64,000 bases of DNA from Megamerina dolium. Lineage: Eukaryota > Arthropoda > Insecta > Diptera > Megamerinidae. The translations under genes and the position numbers were made by a program. Position 1 is the first letter of the stretch, and each line of letters opens with the position of its first letter. The notes beneath the pieces are model-generated. The model was not told where the DNA came from, ran no database searches, and was given only the letters and a program-made list of their open reading frames with translations. The stretch lies in NCBI GenBank assembly GCA_963854835.1, contig OY978530.1:21471937-21535936 (forward strand), written 5' to 3'. Shown here in pieces: positions 32,815-43,489 of this stretch.

Positions 32815-32840
32815 GGATTAGCCGAATCAGACCACTTATA
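32407..32840. repeat. (AT)n arrays, one enclosed by an inverted repeat
   Basis: Long AT dinucleotide arrays with T/A variants. The last block (about 32747-32810) is flanked by 28-bp perfect inverted copies of TAAGTGGTCTGATTCGGCTA... at 32719-32746 and 32811-32838. The right arm continues into the 3' end of the minus-strand LINE, so the array sits where a LINE tail would be. Confidence 0.85.
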
Positions 32841-33201
32841 TGGGTCCTCTTTCGTCCCTCAAATCGTGTGTTAATTCTTCTACTTTCTTCCTTATAATAA
32901 CATCACGCGTTATTTCAAGCATGTCTTTGTTGGGTATGTTCCACTTTTTGAGTTCATCAATAAATTGGCGACCCAGTGTGGACATTCTCCTGCTTGCCAA
33001 TGCAGGACACTGGCACACTAAGTGCGCAGCTGTCTCTGCCTCTTCCATGCATAATCTGCAAATGTCAGCATCCTCCCTTCCAACAAGACTCATTTTGCTG
33101 AGGTGGTACTTGCCTATTACCACTACTATGAGATCCGGTGAGCACAAGTTAGACATTAGAATCGCACTTATCCCATGTCTAATTAAAATGCATGTCCTCA
33201 A
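32836..33201 (-). pseudogene. LINE ORF2 C-terminal zinc-binding region
   Basis: The frame contains S-P-D-L-I-V-V-V-I-G-K, then C-R-L-C-M-E-E-A-E-T-A-A-H-L-V-C-Q-C-P-A-L, the cysteine/histidine motif near the C-terminus of ORF2 in jockey- and LOA-type LINEs. It ends at 32836, close to the element 3' end. The rest of ORF2 is absent. Confidence 0.65.
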
Positions 33202-33220
33202 CCTCCCCTATGTTTGTGGA

Positions 33221-34600
33221 TTAAACAAAGTGGTCTTTTGTGCAAACAGACCTTTGATCCTTCCATTTAGGATCCATTACGCTGTCACATTTGAGCTTTG
33301 CACCCTCCCACAAGCCGGTTAGGTGCTCCACTGTCTTGCGAAGCCATTGCTTGTATTGCTGATTTTTGCACCTTAGTACAAACAATCCGCTCTCCACCCT
33401 TGCCCTGCCGACAAATCCAATGTCATTGACATCGTCTTCAAGGGACTCCATGGCATCCAACAAAAATACCTTGAAGGTACTCAGATGAGTATCCTACAGG
33501 CGCCCCTCTAGTGACAATTCCATGACTCCCATAACAAGGTCAGCTTCCGCTACTTGAGCGTAAGTCTTCCTCGCCTGGTGGGCTCGCCCATTGCCTGTTG
33601 ATCCCAACGTTTAGACGCTCTGCCAAGACCGCTCGGCCCGGGTGCCGCATGAGAGGCCTGTAAGTCGGGTTTCCCTGCCCCCCTTTCACAGAGCTACCCT
33701 ACCCGTGTTAGGCTTGGGCTTCGACCCTTGTTGGAGCGACTGATAACTTTTATAATTGGCCGTAAATCTCTCCGAGCACTTGCCCCTTTCGGTGTCTGAG
33801 TGGAAGAATTATCAACCTTCTCAAAGGACGGTTGTCCATCCTTCCCAGCATCCACCTCAATTGGCCCCTCCGTCTTCTTTGGATTAGGCTGCTCCGGCGT
33901 AGAACTTTTCAAAGTGGTTCCGGAAGTGATTGGATGTATCACCCCTGAACCTCTTCCCCGAGTTCTCCACCTTCAAGGTCAACTCATCTTGCAGAAATCC
34001 ACTGAGTTGGCCCGACAGCTGCTCAATGGTTTTCTCCGACAACTTCATGGTCTTTTTACGTTGTCTCTTTCGCTTCTGCTTCTCCCGTTTCTTCAACTGG
34101 ATTCGCTCAGCTCTGGAGGCTCCGTCCTCTCCGCTTGCATCTGATAAAACTAACGATTCCGCTCCACTAGGAGCGTCTTCGCTCACACCATCAGATGTTC
34201 TGCCCGATATTTTACGCTGCCTCCAAACCGACTTCCCTGCTGACCTGGTAACACCGTCCTCTTCGTACAACACCGCCGGCTTAGGTCTTTCGAGACCCGT
34301 TCCGTCCGCTACGACAGATGCTGCCATTGGTTTTGGGCTGGTTAAAAGCTCGGCTTCTTTAGACGCCTCATTTTCCTCCACCCCCTTCATTTCTTTTACT
34401 GCCGTATCTATCAGCACTACTTCGCATGAGGCAGTGCCGTCCGCCATTGCAGGAATTTCGCTTTGAGTTCCAGAGATGGGAACGAGTGGTGCAGCTAACA
34501 GCTCGATCTCTGGTGAAGACTTATCGTCCACCGTTCCACCAGTTAACACCCCTGAAACCCCATATTTTTGGATCGAAATCCGGTTTTTGAGTTTTAACAA
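33221..34600 (-). pseudogene. LINE ORF1 remnant, DUF4780-related
   Basis: From 34600 the frame is rich in E, S, A and K with a highly basic block (K-K-R-E-K-Q-K-R-K-R) and ends near 33884. The frame 33942-33694 continues it after a shift. A last part near 33540-33221 aligns with the ORF1 domain of the LINE at 28991: A-E-A-D-L-V-M-G-V, a stop near 33495, then G-R-A-R-V-E-S-G-L-F-V-L-R and L-T-G-L-W-E-G-A-K-L. At least one frameshift and one stop make it non-functional. Confidence 0.6.
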
Positions 34601-34715
34601 TCAATCTTGTTCCCACGAGTTACGAAGAAGTAAATGTCCTCTTGCGCATAGAATCGCAGTACGCAGGCAAGGCTACTTATTATGGAGGGCGCCAGGTATC
34701 CGTTAGCTAACGTTA

Positions 34716-35337
34716 GCGACTGGGCTATTTAAAAAGGGGCCCCCAGGCAGGCTGATTTTCGGCACGGATCACATAACACCTTAATCCAGCCCCTTACCTA
34801 CGACCATGATAAGAGTACTTTGCCAAATGCTTAAATATTAAAGAGCAACAAACACTCACCAACCTACCCTTATCTGAGCTAGATACCGCCTGACATCGTA
34901 CAGGCTACACTGTGGTATCTATTTCCAATCGGTACCCTCGAGGCGGGTTCTGTAGAGAAGGTTGTCGACTATTTGTTGATGTAAGAAGAGAGTTCAAGTA
35001 CAGTGTTCTTGTAATTATTACATGGTACGTTGTACTGCGTGAATTGGTACATTCAGGAGAAATAGCCAAATTATCTGAGTTAGTAAGCCGATAGTGAAAA
35101 TTGAGACCAATATTATATGTATTTTTATAAGAACACAAGGTAGAGAGCATAGATTTCTTTTGCTACCTTTCTTTGATGGAACAACAGTAACTAAAAGCAA
35201 GCCTGAGTATGTTTAGTTTGTATATGGAAACAAACAAACCAAAACCAAAAACAGGTGACTGTTTTTCTGTAGTGTTTATCAACCTTATGCGAAGATAGCC
35301 AACCGAATTTTATAGCCAGTATGAATACACATGTGTG
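34716..35337. other. Unassigned sequence
   Basis: No convincing coding region, repeat or RNA gene. The part to about 34900 could belong to the leader of the minus-strand LINE or to the sequence it inserted into. Confidence 0.4.
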
Positions 35338-35625
35338 GATGCCGTAGCTCAGTGGTTAGTGCGTTGGCCTTCTGATCTGTATGTCGTGGGTTCAATCCCC
35401 GGTTGAAGCATAACAAAATTTAGTATCGAAAAGATTTTTCTTTCGAACGGTACCCACCTGCCGGCAAGAATTGGTAATTTTTCCGGCAGTAACAATTTGC
35501 CAAAAATGCTTCTTAAAAGAGCTCTGTGGCAAAACTGATGTCACAAGGGTTCTGCCGTTCGGAACCGGCTAATATCAGTAGGTCCTTTTTAATGCCGTCC
35601 AAATTTAACACTCACAATAGTATTG
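35338..35625 (+). mobile_element. tRNA-derived SINE
   Basis: The head carries TAGCTCAGTGGTTAG (A box) and GGTTCAATCCC (B box). The body has TCGAAAAGATTTTTCTTTCG, ACCCACCTGCCGGCAAGAAT and GGTTCTGCCGTTCGGAACCG, and the end CAAATTTAACACTCACAATA matches the copy at 46566. It is the most complete member besides that copy, about 290 bp. It is not a functional tRNA, because the acceptor ends do not pair. Confidence 0.88.
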
Positions 35626-35734
35626 GAAATTCGGTGGTATTACAATGCGCTTTCCTGGCCTAAGTGTGTCCTCTCAGAGAGAGGGTAGCCACATAACCTA
35701 ATCTAACATAACCTACGTAGTCGTGATAGATATG
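35626..35734. other. Short spacer with TAACC-type repeats
   Basis: Includes CATAACCTAATCTAACATAACCT near 35689-35712, resembling the (TAACC)n tail of the LINE ending near 39978. It may be a LINE tail relic. Confidence 0.35.
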
Positions 35735-36356
35735 ATTCCCGGAACTGGATTTGTCACTATCACTACAGATTCGGTGATAAGGCCAGAAAATGCGAACAAC
35801 TTTGCGCTTACATAACAAAAAGTTTCATTGTTGCGACAAACAATGGAAACTCAGAATTTTCCACTCATCGCTTATTCCCCATAGGCGAACAAACAAATTA
35901 ATTTTTTTAATAGACAGTAGAGCTGAAGTTTCAGTTTCACCATAATCAAAATTCAAAAATAGTAAGAACTCTTCAGATATTATTTTGACAGCAGCAAACG
36001 GTTCTTACTTTTTGACATACGGTAAAAAATATCTAAATGTAAATCTAGGTCTTAGGAGAGAATTTCCCTTTATTTTTTTAATTGTTGACATAGCAAAACC
36101 CATTATAGAATCAGATTTTTTAGAAAAATATGGTTTATTAATTGATGTAGAATACAAACGATTAATTGATAATACGAGTACATTAACAGTCAAAGCCATA
36201 TCTAGCTATTGTAACATTTCGCCACTTAAAATTTTCTTCATAGATAACAGGTTCACACAACTTTTAAAGAAATTTCCGAATCTAATTGCTGAACCAGATT
36301 ATAATAACCAATTTCAACATAATATAGTGCACCATATCACAACTGAAAGAGTTTGA
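35735..36356 (+). pseudogene. Ty3/gypsy gag end, protease and linker fragment
   Basis: Starts with Y-H-Y-R-F-G-D-K-A-R-K-C near 35760, the gag C-terminal motif of many insect gypsy elements. A frame change leads to F-L-I-D-S-R-A-E-V-S-V near 35910 (retropepsin active site, with R in place of the usual G). The main frame 35985-36356 then has L-T-A-A-N-G-S, L-G-L-R-R-E-F and P-I-I-E-S-D-F-L-E-K-Y-G-L-L-I-D, the second half of the protease. RT is absent. Confidence 0.75.
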
Positions 36357-36426
36357 CCATTTTGTAGACTTAGGCGTCTGGATTCAATCAAATATAACAT
36401 CGCTAAATAAGAGTTTGAACTTTTAA

Positions 36427-37130
36427 TTAAAACTTTATTTCACAGATATCCATCTGTAGTTCGTGGAACTGCTCACACGTTGATGTACTTGCCTTCGTTG
36501 AGTTTTCCACTCTCTTCTCAAGGTTAGTCGTATTATTCTGTGGTTTAGTAGCATTTCTAACTGAATATACCTCCGTCTGGCATGTAGCTTCCCGTATTGT
36601 ATCTGCCAATCGTAACTTATTATTACTTATATTTGCAATTTTTAATGGAATATATAAATTTTGTAGCAATTTTCTGAGCCACAGTAGTTTTTTAAAAAGA
36701 GCTATTTCCATGGAATTACCTGCTAATAATTCCAAGGACCTATAGTACTCGAAAGGTTTACGGTCTTCGATCTCTGAATCTGATGATATCCCATCGAGTT
36801 TTTTTTTTTGCTCACTTAAAGAAAGCCGATGTATTGATATTTTCTTTAAATTATTATATTTGTTATTCTGAGGTGGATTTCGTATTATGTCGAGTACAAT
36901 TTGTTGTTATATCCTGTGGTAATGCATTTAAATCGTACTCATATTTAGTTTGGTCATGCGTTATTGGTTTTGTAGAAAATTCCTTTTCTACATTTATAAA
37001 CCACGCCTCAGGGCAATTTTGCCAAAATTGGGGTAACTTAACTGAAGTTGCACTAATTTCTGGTTCTATGTCATATGGATTACGTAAATTTATCGGATTT
37101 GGTGTCTCAGGGTTGCTTCTTACGAGCAAC
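36427..37130 (-). pseudogene. Ty3/gypsy gag fragment, opposite strand
   Basis: On the minus strand from 37129: V-K-L-P-Q-F-W-Q-N-C-P-E-A-W-F-I-N-V-E-K-E-F-S, the canonical start of many insect gypsy gags. After a frame break, 36735 down holds E-L-L-A-G-N-S, L-F-K-K-L-L-W-L-R-K-L-L-Q-N and L-A-D-T-I-R-E-A. It lies head to head with the gag-protease fragment at 35735-36356, so two insertions or an inversion of one are possible. Confidence 0.75.
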
Positions 37131-37330
37131 TCTTGATGAGTATTTGTTTCTCAGTATCGCCTGTCGTACAGTTTCATGGGAAAGCACTATACCACACTCT
37201 TCCTTGAGTTTCTCCGCAAGCGTTCTGGTAGAAATTTGTGGATTTTTGTGCAGTTCCCTCATCATTAAGCGCTCTGCCCGATCAGTAATTTTAAGCTTAG
37301 GGCCACCTTCACACTTTGGCTCCAATCTCC
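37107..37330 (-). pseudogene. Tc1-type transposase helix-turn-helix fragment
   Basis: The minus-strand frame has G-G-P-K-L-K-I-T-D-R-A-E-R, then L-H-K-N-P-Q-I-S-T-R-T-L-A-E-K-L and L-S-H-E-T-V-R-Q-A-I-L-R, ending S-S-R-V-A-R-K-K. This is the paired-like DNA-binding region of Tc1 transposases. The catalytic domain is missing. The high-coordinate side joins LINE sequence near 37331 and the low side overlaps the gag fragment end. Confidence 0.75.
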
Positions 37331-37344
37331 CCTCATTTTCAGCT

Positions 37345-38510
37345 GGAAGAGCTTCTGCAGTGATATAGAAGACGCTTCTGAGACTTCTAGACTTAGGAAA
37401 ATCCTTTCTAAATCACCCCATACTCCAAGTGTTCTGGTCAAACCAGATGGAACGTGGACCACAACCTCTACTGAAATGCTGCAAACGCTAGTAAATGCAC
37501 ATTTTCCAAACGATCCGTCTGAAACCCCGCTTGATTACAAGTCATTACCGTTAGACTATTCAATAGTTGCATCGGAGAAGATTACTTGGGCGATAAACAC
37601 GTGCAAGCCTTATAAATCCCCCCAGCACAGCTACAACAGGTAGCCAAACTCATTCTTCCATGGCTAAAGCAGATTTTCATTGCCTGCATAAGCCTTGGCT
37701 ATATTCCGAAACTCTGGAGACAAGTCAAAGTTGTCTTCATACCTAAGGCTGGAAAGAGCTCCCATACAAGCCCAAAGGACTTTAGACCAATTAGTCTATC
37801 GTCATTCTTACTCAAAACACTGGAAAGATTACTAGACATCCATCTAAGATACACCATTAGCAGCGACATGCTGTCTCCTTCTCAACATGCATACACAAAG
37901 GGAAAGTCCGTTGAAACAGCTCTACATGCGTTAGTTTCAATTGTGGAGAAATCTCTTCATAATAAAGAATTCGTACTAGCGGCTTTCACGGATATTGAAG
38001 GTGCCTTCAACAATGTTCAACCCAGAGCAATCACGGAGGCTCTTGCACGACTCGGGGTGGAGGTAACGCTTAGCAGATAGAACGGCTATTGAAAGATAGA
38101 CTCATTACATCCGAGCTGGGTGGATCTACCATCACGAAACGTGTAAGAAGAGGAACCCCACAAGGTGGGGTACTCTCCCCTGTTCTATGGAACTTGGTAG
38201 TTAACGAACTACTACGGGAAATAGAGAGGAAGGGGTGCGGAGTGATTGCTTATGCCAATGACGTTGTCTTGTTGGTGGCTGGAAAATTTCCGGAAATACT
38301 AAGGGACATTATTCAAATCAATCTCAATATGTTATCAAAATGGGCTAAGGATAGGGGCTTAAATGCGAACCCACAAAAAATTTAGCTGATTTTGTTCTCC
38401 ACAAAGCATAAAACACCACCCATAAACGTTCCCACTCTAGGGAGGGTCCCATTAATTCTGCGAGAAGAAACCCGTTATCTAGTAATAGTCCTAGACCGAA
38501 AACTAAACTG
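37345..38510 (+). pseudogene. LINE reverse transcriptase, frameshifted
   Basis: Fragments in changing frames: V-L-V-K-P-D-G-T-W near 37430; F-I-P-K-A-G-K-S-S-H then F-R-P-I-S-L-S-S-F-L near 37735-37815; H-A-Y-T-K-G-K-S-V-E-T-A-L (37890); A-A-F-T-D-I-E-G-A-F-N-N-V (38000); R-R-G-T-P-Q-G-G-V-L-S-P-V-L-W (38150); and I-A-Y-A-N-D-V-V-L-L (38250). In the last, the first catalytic aspartate of the YADD box is asparagine, so the enzyme would be inactive even without the stops. Confidence 0.8.
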
Positions 38511-38592
38511 GTAGAAAAACATCACTTGTAGGGTTGAGAAAGCCAGCACTGCACTCTATGCCTGTAAAAAAGCTATAGGGAAAAAGTGGGGT

Positions 38593-39612
38593 ATGCAACC
38601 GAAAATTGTTTGTTGGATTTACCAGGCGGTTATCAGGCCAGTCCTCCTGTATGGGGTACTGACTTGGTGGACTGCACTTACTAAGTCCTCCCATGTCAGG
38701 TCCCTTGAAAAAATACAAAGAGCGGCTTGTATTTTAATAATAGGAGCACTGAGAACAATTCCAACGTTAGCACTAGAAGTGCTTCTACATCTTACCCCGC
38801 TTGACTTACTTGGTAAGCAGCTGGCGGCCAATTCTGCTTTACGCCTTACTGGCCTGCACCAATGGACATCGAAGTCCTTCGGACATGCTAGCATACTGGA
38901 AACTTTTAATATTGAAACTTCACTTGATTATATCAAGCCGACATATGCCTTTGAACGGAAATTCCTAACCTCCTTCCTTGATAGGTTCGCCTGGGAGGCG
39001 GAAGGATTCATGCCAAATTATACTCTCATCTTTACTGATGGCTCTAAGCTTAATGGAAAGGTGGGAGCAGGTGTGTATTCCGAAGCATTCAACCTTAATA
39101 TTTCTTTCCGCCTGCCGGACCACTGTAGTGTGTTTCAGGCAGAAGTTAAAGCTATTCACAATGCACTTACTTGGATCAAACAGAGCTTTGTCTCCCGCAG
39201 AGACATCTGCATCTTGAGCGACAGCCATGCTGCAATTAAGGCCCTGGACTCATTTCTCGTGAAATCTAAGACCATTCTTGACTGCCGCAAATCTCTTAAC
39301 GAGATGGCTGAGCAACACAATATTCTCTTGTGCTGGGTACCCGGACACAGGGGTATACGAGGAAACTGCATAGCCGACGAGCTTGCAAGACAGGGTACAA
39401 ATGAGCCTCTAACCCAGGAGAATTCTCGGTTAGGGATCCCCATAGCCACGTGCAAGCTTAAATTGAAGGTTATCACCACTAACGTCTTCCAGAAAAGATG
39501 GACAAATACACCCATCTGTAGGACGGCGAAATTGCTGTGGCCGCTCCTCAGCAAGAAACGTTCATGTAAACTTGTCGATCTTAATAGGGTAGATATCTCG
39601 ACCTGTGTTTGA
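38593..39612 (+). pseudogene. LINE ORF2 C-terminal part with RNase H
   Basis: An open frame of 339 codons. The first third has I-R-P-V-L-L-Y-G-V-L-T-W-W and L-E-K-I-Q-R-A-A-C. RNase H begins near residue 140: I-F-T-D-G-S-K (first D), Q-A-E-V-K-A-I (E), I-L-S-D-S-H-A-A-I-K-A-L (D) and G-N-C-I-A-D-E-L-A (last D), so all four metal-binding residues are visible. After the stop at 39612, another frame carries a degraded C-x-S...H-L-L-C-T motif near 39690-39760. An RNase H after the RT marks I/LOA/R1-like groups rather than jockey or RTE. Confidence 0.85.
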
Positions 39613-40129
39613 GTGGTCACTGGTCACTGCCTCATAGGTCCTCACGCTGTGAGATTAGGTCTGGGCAACCTCACTCATGACTTCTGCAGAAGCTACAGAG
39701 ATGAGGAGGAACTCGAGACGATCTCACATCTGCTATGCACCTACCCCGCTTTATGTAAAAATCGAAAAAATGCCTAGGACACTACCATTTGAGTGACCTA
39801 TCCCAACTATCTCAGATCGATATTGTCAATATCCTAAAATTTATTCAACGTTCCGGTTGGTTCAGCGAGTAGCTAGGTGAAGGAAAAATCCGTGCGACGG
39901 TATCACAACGGGCCTAATTCTGGCCTATGTGCGCTCTCTCTCATCAGAAAGGGCGGCCGCTCTAACCTAACCTAACCTAGTATAAAAAAATTTCTGAAGA
40001 AATTACAATTTTTTAAGTAGGTTAATTCATTGCAATTTCTTCAGTAGGTCATATTTATAACTTATTTTTAGTAAGTCATCATTATTATTTGTAGTTAATA
40101 CTTCTTGTTGTAAATATTATGTATGCCTT

Positions 40130-40490
40130 GCTTATTTTGTTTTTCTTTTTGGCTTTTGTTTTCTTTTCACTATATATGGTTGTTGAAATATTTCATAATC
40201 ATATAGCGAGGTACGATGACTCGTTGGTTCTTTTATTATTGTTTATTATTTTATTTATTGTTTATTCATTATTTATCTTCTTCTTCCTTCTTTATTTTGC
40301 ATGATTGTGAAATTGTTCAACAATCATACAGTGAGGTAAGATGACCCGTTCGTTCTTTTTTTATTTATTGTTTATTATTTTATTTATTGTTTATTCATTA
40401 TTTTTCTTCTTCTTCTTCGTTCTTTGTTTTTCTTTTGAATGATTGTGAAATCACTCTACAATCATACAGTGAGGTACGATGAAGCTGACC
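40130..40490 (+). repeat. Imperfect tandem repeat, period ~125-140 bp
   Basis: Three occurrences of ATCATA(T/C)AG(C/T)GAGGTA(C/A)GATGA, at about 40199, 40324 and 40463, are separated by very similar T-rich blocks containing TTTATTTATTGTTTATTATTTT. Each block also has GATTGTGAAAT...CAATCATA, a short inverted element. No coding capacity. Confidence 0.7.
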
Positions 40491-42150
40491 ACGCATTTTT
40501 ATAAATTTACTACAACCCATTTTAGCCGATGATAATTACATCATGCATAGTGTGTTGATTATCATTAATTAATGGTTACAGTAAATGCACCTAATAAAAT
40601 AACATAACGATAATAATAATATTACTATAACATTTGTAGTGAGTCAAAATGCATAAATTAGATGAGCATTATTTTGACTCACAACAGCTGTTTTTGTAAA
40701 TGTTGAAATGGTTTGCCGCTGTCCTCTTTCCTGTCTTTCACATTTTATTTAATTCTAAAACGAAACCCCTTGATTTAATGCTTGTAATTATATTTATATA
40801 TTAATTAGTAGTTTTATGAATGTAATTTCTCATATATTTGTACCTAATGTATGCTTCGATTTTTGAACTAAAATGCATACATGTGAAAAATAAAATATAA
40901 ACTGTTTATGAAACTTTGAAAAGGCTGGCCTTTACCCCTTTTTATTTTGAACCATTTGGCTTCTGTAGCATTTTTATTTTTGAAATCCTAGCAACACTGT
41001 ATTGAATATGTCGCCTATTGAGATGCAAGCACGTAGTAACACGAAAGCAATAACATTTTCAGTATGTGTCTGACTGTGAGGCATGTGTGACTGTTGTTTG
41101 TATTATATGTGAGCATGTACGCTCTATCGCGTTTATAGCGTTGTGCATACGTATTGTATTGTATTTGCCTAACATACTCTCGAATTAATCGTCATTATTC
41201 GTATATTATTCGCTGGTTGCTCTCTCTCTCTCTCTCTCTCTAAACATACACAAACTATTTATTGCCATGAACCATTGAATCATGATCTATTGATTTGTAT
41301 CGTTGTGCATATGTTGATTTCTTTTTCATTCTCCCTTTCTGTAAGCTATATATTCCTTCCTACTCATGTAACGAAAATAGCTTTAAAAATTGCACACTCC
41401 ATTTGCGACACGGACGCATCAGAAGTTTTGCTTCAAAAATTCATTTGGATTCACACGCCTCAATATTTGAAATTCAAATAAAAATTAATATCCTTATGAA
41501 AAGAATCAAAATGTATTTTAATAGTATGTTTCCTGTTTTTTAATATCTCACGACATAAAAGGCATTGTTTGCCACTTTCAAGCATTAAGTATTACTCGCA
41601 GGGCATTCTTAAATTCAAGAAACAGAGCGTAAAAGCCACGCGCGATGTTGATTTGTTGCTGTCTCGCCAACGACTAAACGATATAGTAAAAGAATACGTG
41701 TAAAGTCACGTTCACTATTGGGCATAAATGTACAATATGACACTGTGAGAAAAAAATTCCATCGTACAGAGCTTCTTTTTATGAACAGAATAGTAACAAC
41801 ATTTTTTGTCGGACGCGCCCACATAAGGCGTGGTTCAAGGACAAAGTTCAAATTTCCCATCGAAATTACTCAATACATTCGCAATTTTTCTTTTACAATG
41901 TGGGTATCAAATTAAATATCATTTAATAACTTTTAATAGCTATTCACCAATAGTCGCTCCACAAATGTTTGCTGCCATTTTTCTTTGCCGTTAGCACTAT
42001 TAGGGATGCAAATTCAAATGCAGTCAACATCAAGTATATTACTCGTCAAACTTTCGCTGGTAGTTATACACAATGCATCAAATGCTTCAAGCACGTGTTC
42101 CCATTAATATTAGCATAAGACATATATTTATGCCCTACTTATCCCTTATC
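40491..42150. other. AT-rich intergenic stretch
   Basis: Nothing coding was recognised. A (CT)n microsatellite lies at about 41219-41242. The open frames are short and motif-free. Confidence 0.45.
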
Positions 42151-42157
42151 TTGCTTT

Positions 42158-43480
42158 CTACCCGATCATGTTCTTATTAATGGTTTTTCGGGCCTCTAGC
42201 CTAGCCATCGCGATTTCAATAGCTTTATTCACCCCATCGGCAACATCTCTTTCGTTGGTTACCGCAGCAACAACTTCAAGCAGCAGGCCCAATCTAGATC
42301 GTTTCATGCTCCTGTGCCAATTCTCCATGGACAGATACCGCAACATCTGCTTCATGCCCGGAAAGGTCATATACTGTACGGTATCGAGTGTTTTCGCCTT
42401 TTTCAATTTTCTAAATCCGACGCTGTCACCCCTGACAATCATTTCGGCGTCTTTCCGGGTAGTATTTCCCATAATAGCCGCATAAGGGAAATCGCGTTCT
42501 TTCACAATATAGAAAGTCACTTTCGAAACCACTTCATTTCACCCTCAAAACATCCCAATATATCGACTGTTCCTCTGCTACCTCTAACACCTCCAGCTTT
42601 CCTTTTTTAGATCTAGGTCACTCAACATCATGAGTGTATCGTACCTCATGAGACGTACGTCACACCCTGTATCGATTAATGCACATATTTGGTCATTAAT
42701 TGTCACATCTATGAAAATCATATCCCCTTTTCCCTTAAACTTAGTATTTGCATTCGAGAGTGTGTTAACTCGTTCGTTCTTCACATTTCTTTAAATTATT
42801 TGCTTTTCTTTACACTGGAATGAATAGTGTATTTTTTGATGGCAGTTAAAGCAAGTTACACTGCCCCCTTTTTCACTTCGACATTCCTTAGCTCTATGTC
42901 ACTTACTACAAGAAAAACATTTTATTTTCGAGTTTCTGACCCCTTTCCTCTGGACTTGAAGCATTATTCGATGCGTTTACTTTATTTTGCATTTTATAAC
43001 GCTCTTTCACTTTTTCGTATACGAGAATCTGTTCTTTCAGCGCACATAATGACCTAGCGCGATTAAAATGTATAAATATTCCTGTAGGCTTTCTTTTGCC
43101 ATATTTCGCCTATTACGATACACTTCTGAACCGCACAGTTTTATGCGGAATTCATCAATCAGAGCCATTTTTGTAGTCCATTCCAATTAATCGTATTGGC
43201 AATGTCATCGACCTCTCAAACTCGCTGATTTAAGTATTGTGAACTACCAAAAAAAGAAGAAACACTGTCTTCAATATCGCGCAATGTAAATGCAGTGCAA
43301 AGATATAGAGCAGCCATACCTTCGCGCTGGCCAGCCTGATGCGCTTGCGACAGTATGTCCAGAACACTGTGATTCCTTACCACTAACCTCGTTTTTTTTT
43401 AGCTAAAATTATACCACGCTTAAATTTACCGCCCTTAATTTCTCTTTTAGAGGTTGTGCGTTTGGCTTGAGACCCACCCC
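42158..43480 (-). pseudogene. LTR-retrotransposon gag and protease remnant
   Basis: On the minus strand a decayed gag (about 43420-42990) leads to a pair of CCHC knuckles in one frame near 42925-42800: C-F-S-C with H...C (stop inside), then C-F-N-C-H-Q-K-I-H...C. The frame 42784-42584 then gives a retropepsin-like core I-C-A-L-I-D-T-G-C-D-V-R-L-M. After a shift, 42532-42158 has F-P-Y-A-A-I-M-G-N-T-T and a basic C-terminal region. The D-T-G motif and double knuckle place it in Ty3/gypsy-like elements. RT is absent. Confidence 0.6.
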
Positions 43481-43489
43481 ATAAAAGCT

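Larger units (their letters stand above)
32811..34715 (-). mobile_element. LINE, internally deleted: ORF1 plus ORF2 C-terminus
   Basis: On the minus strand the 5' end near 34705 shares its first bases with the LINE at 28925. ORF1-like frames follow to 33221, then near 33215-33235 the sequence jumps to the end of ORF2 (33201-32836). The 3' end adjoins an (AT)n array near 32811. Endonuclease and reverse transcriptase are missing. Confidence 0.65.
37331..39985 (+). mobile_element. LINE of I/LOA type with RNase H, decayed
   Basis: One plus-strand LINE, 5'-truncated before the RT, with RT, a thumb/connection region, RNase H, a cysteine-rich end and a (TAACC)n tail at about 39964-39978. Stops and frameshifts are present in the first half; the 38593-39612 part is one open frame. 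Confidence 0.85.

Noticed and set aside
32719..32838. Palindrome as a replication origin or cruciform regulatory site
   Set aside because: The arms match a LINE 3' end, which explains them without a regulatory role.
35343..35411. Functional tRNA gene
   Set aside because: Boxes A and B are present, but the acceptor stem does not pair and the same sequence with a long body occurs elsewhere, so it is a SINE head.
40130..40490. CRISPR-like array
   Set aside because: The repeats are imperfect and long, the spacers are themselves similar, and the sequence is eukaryotic.
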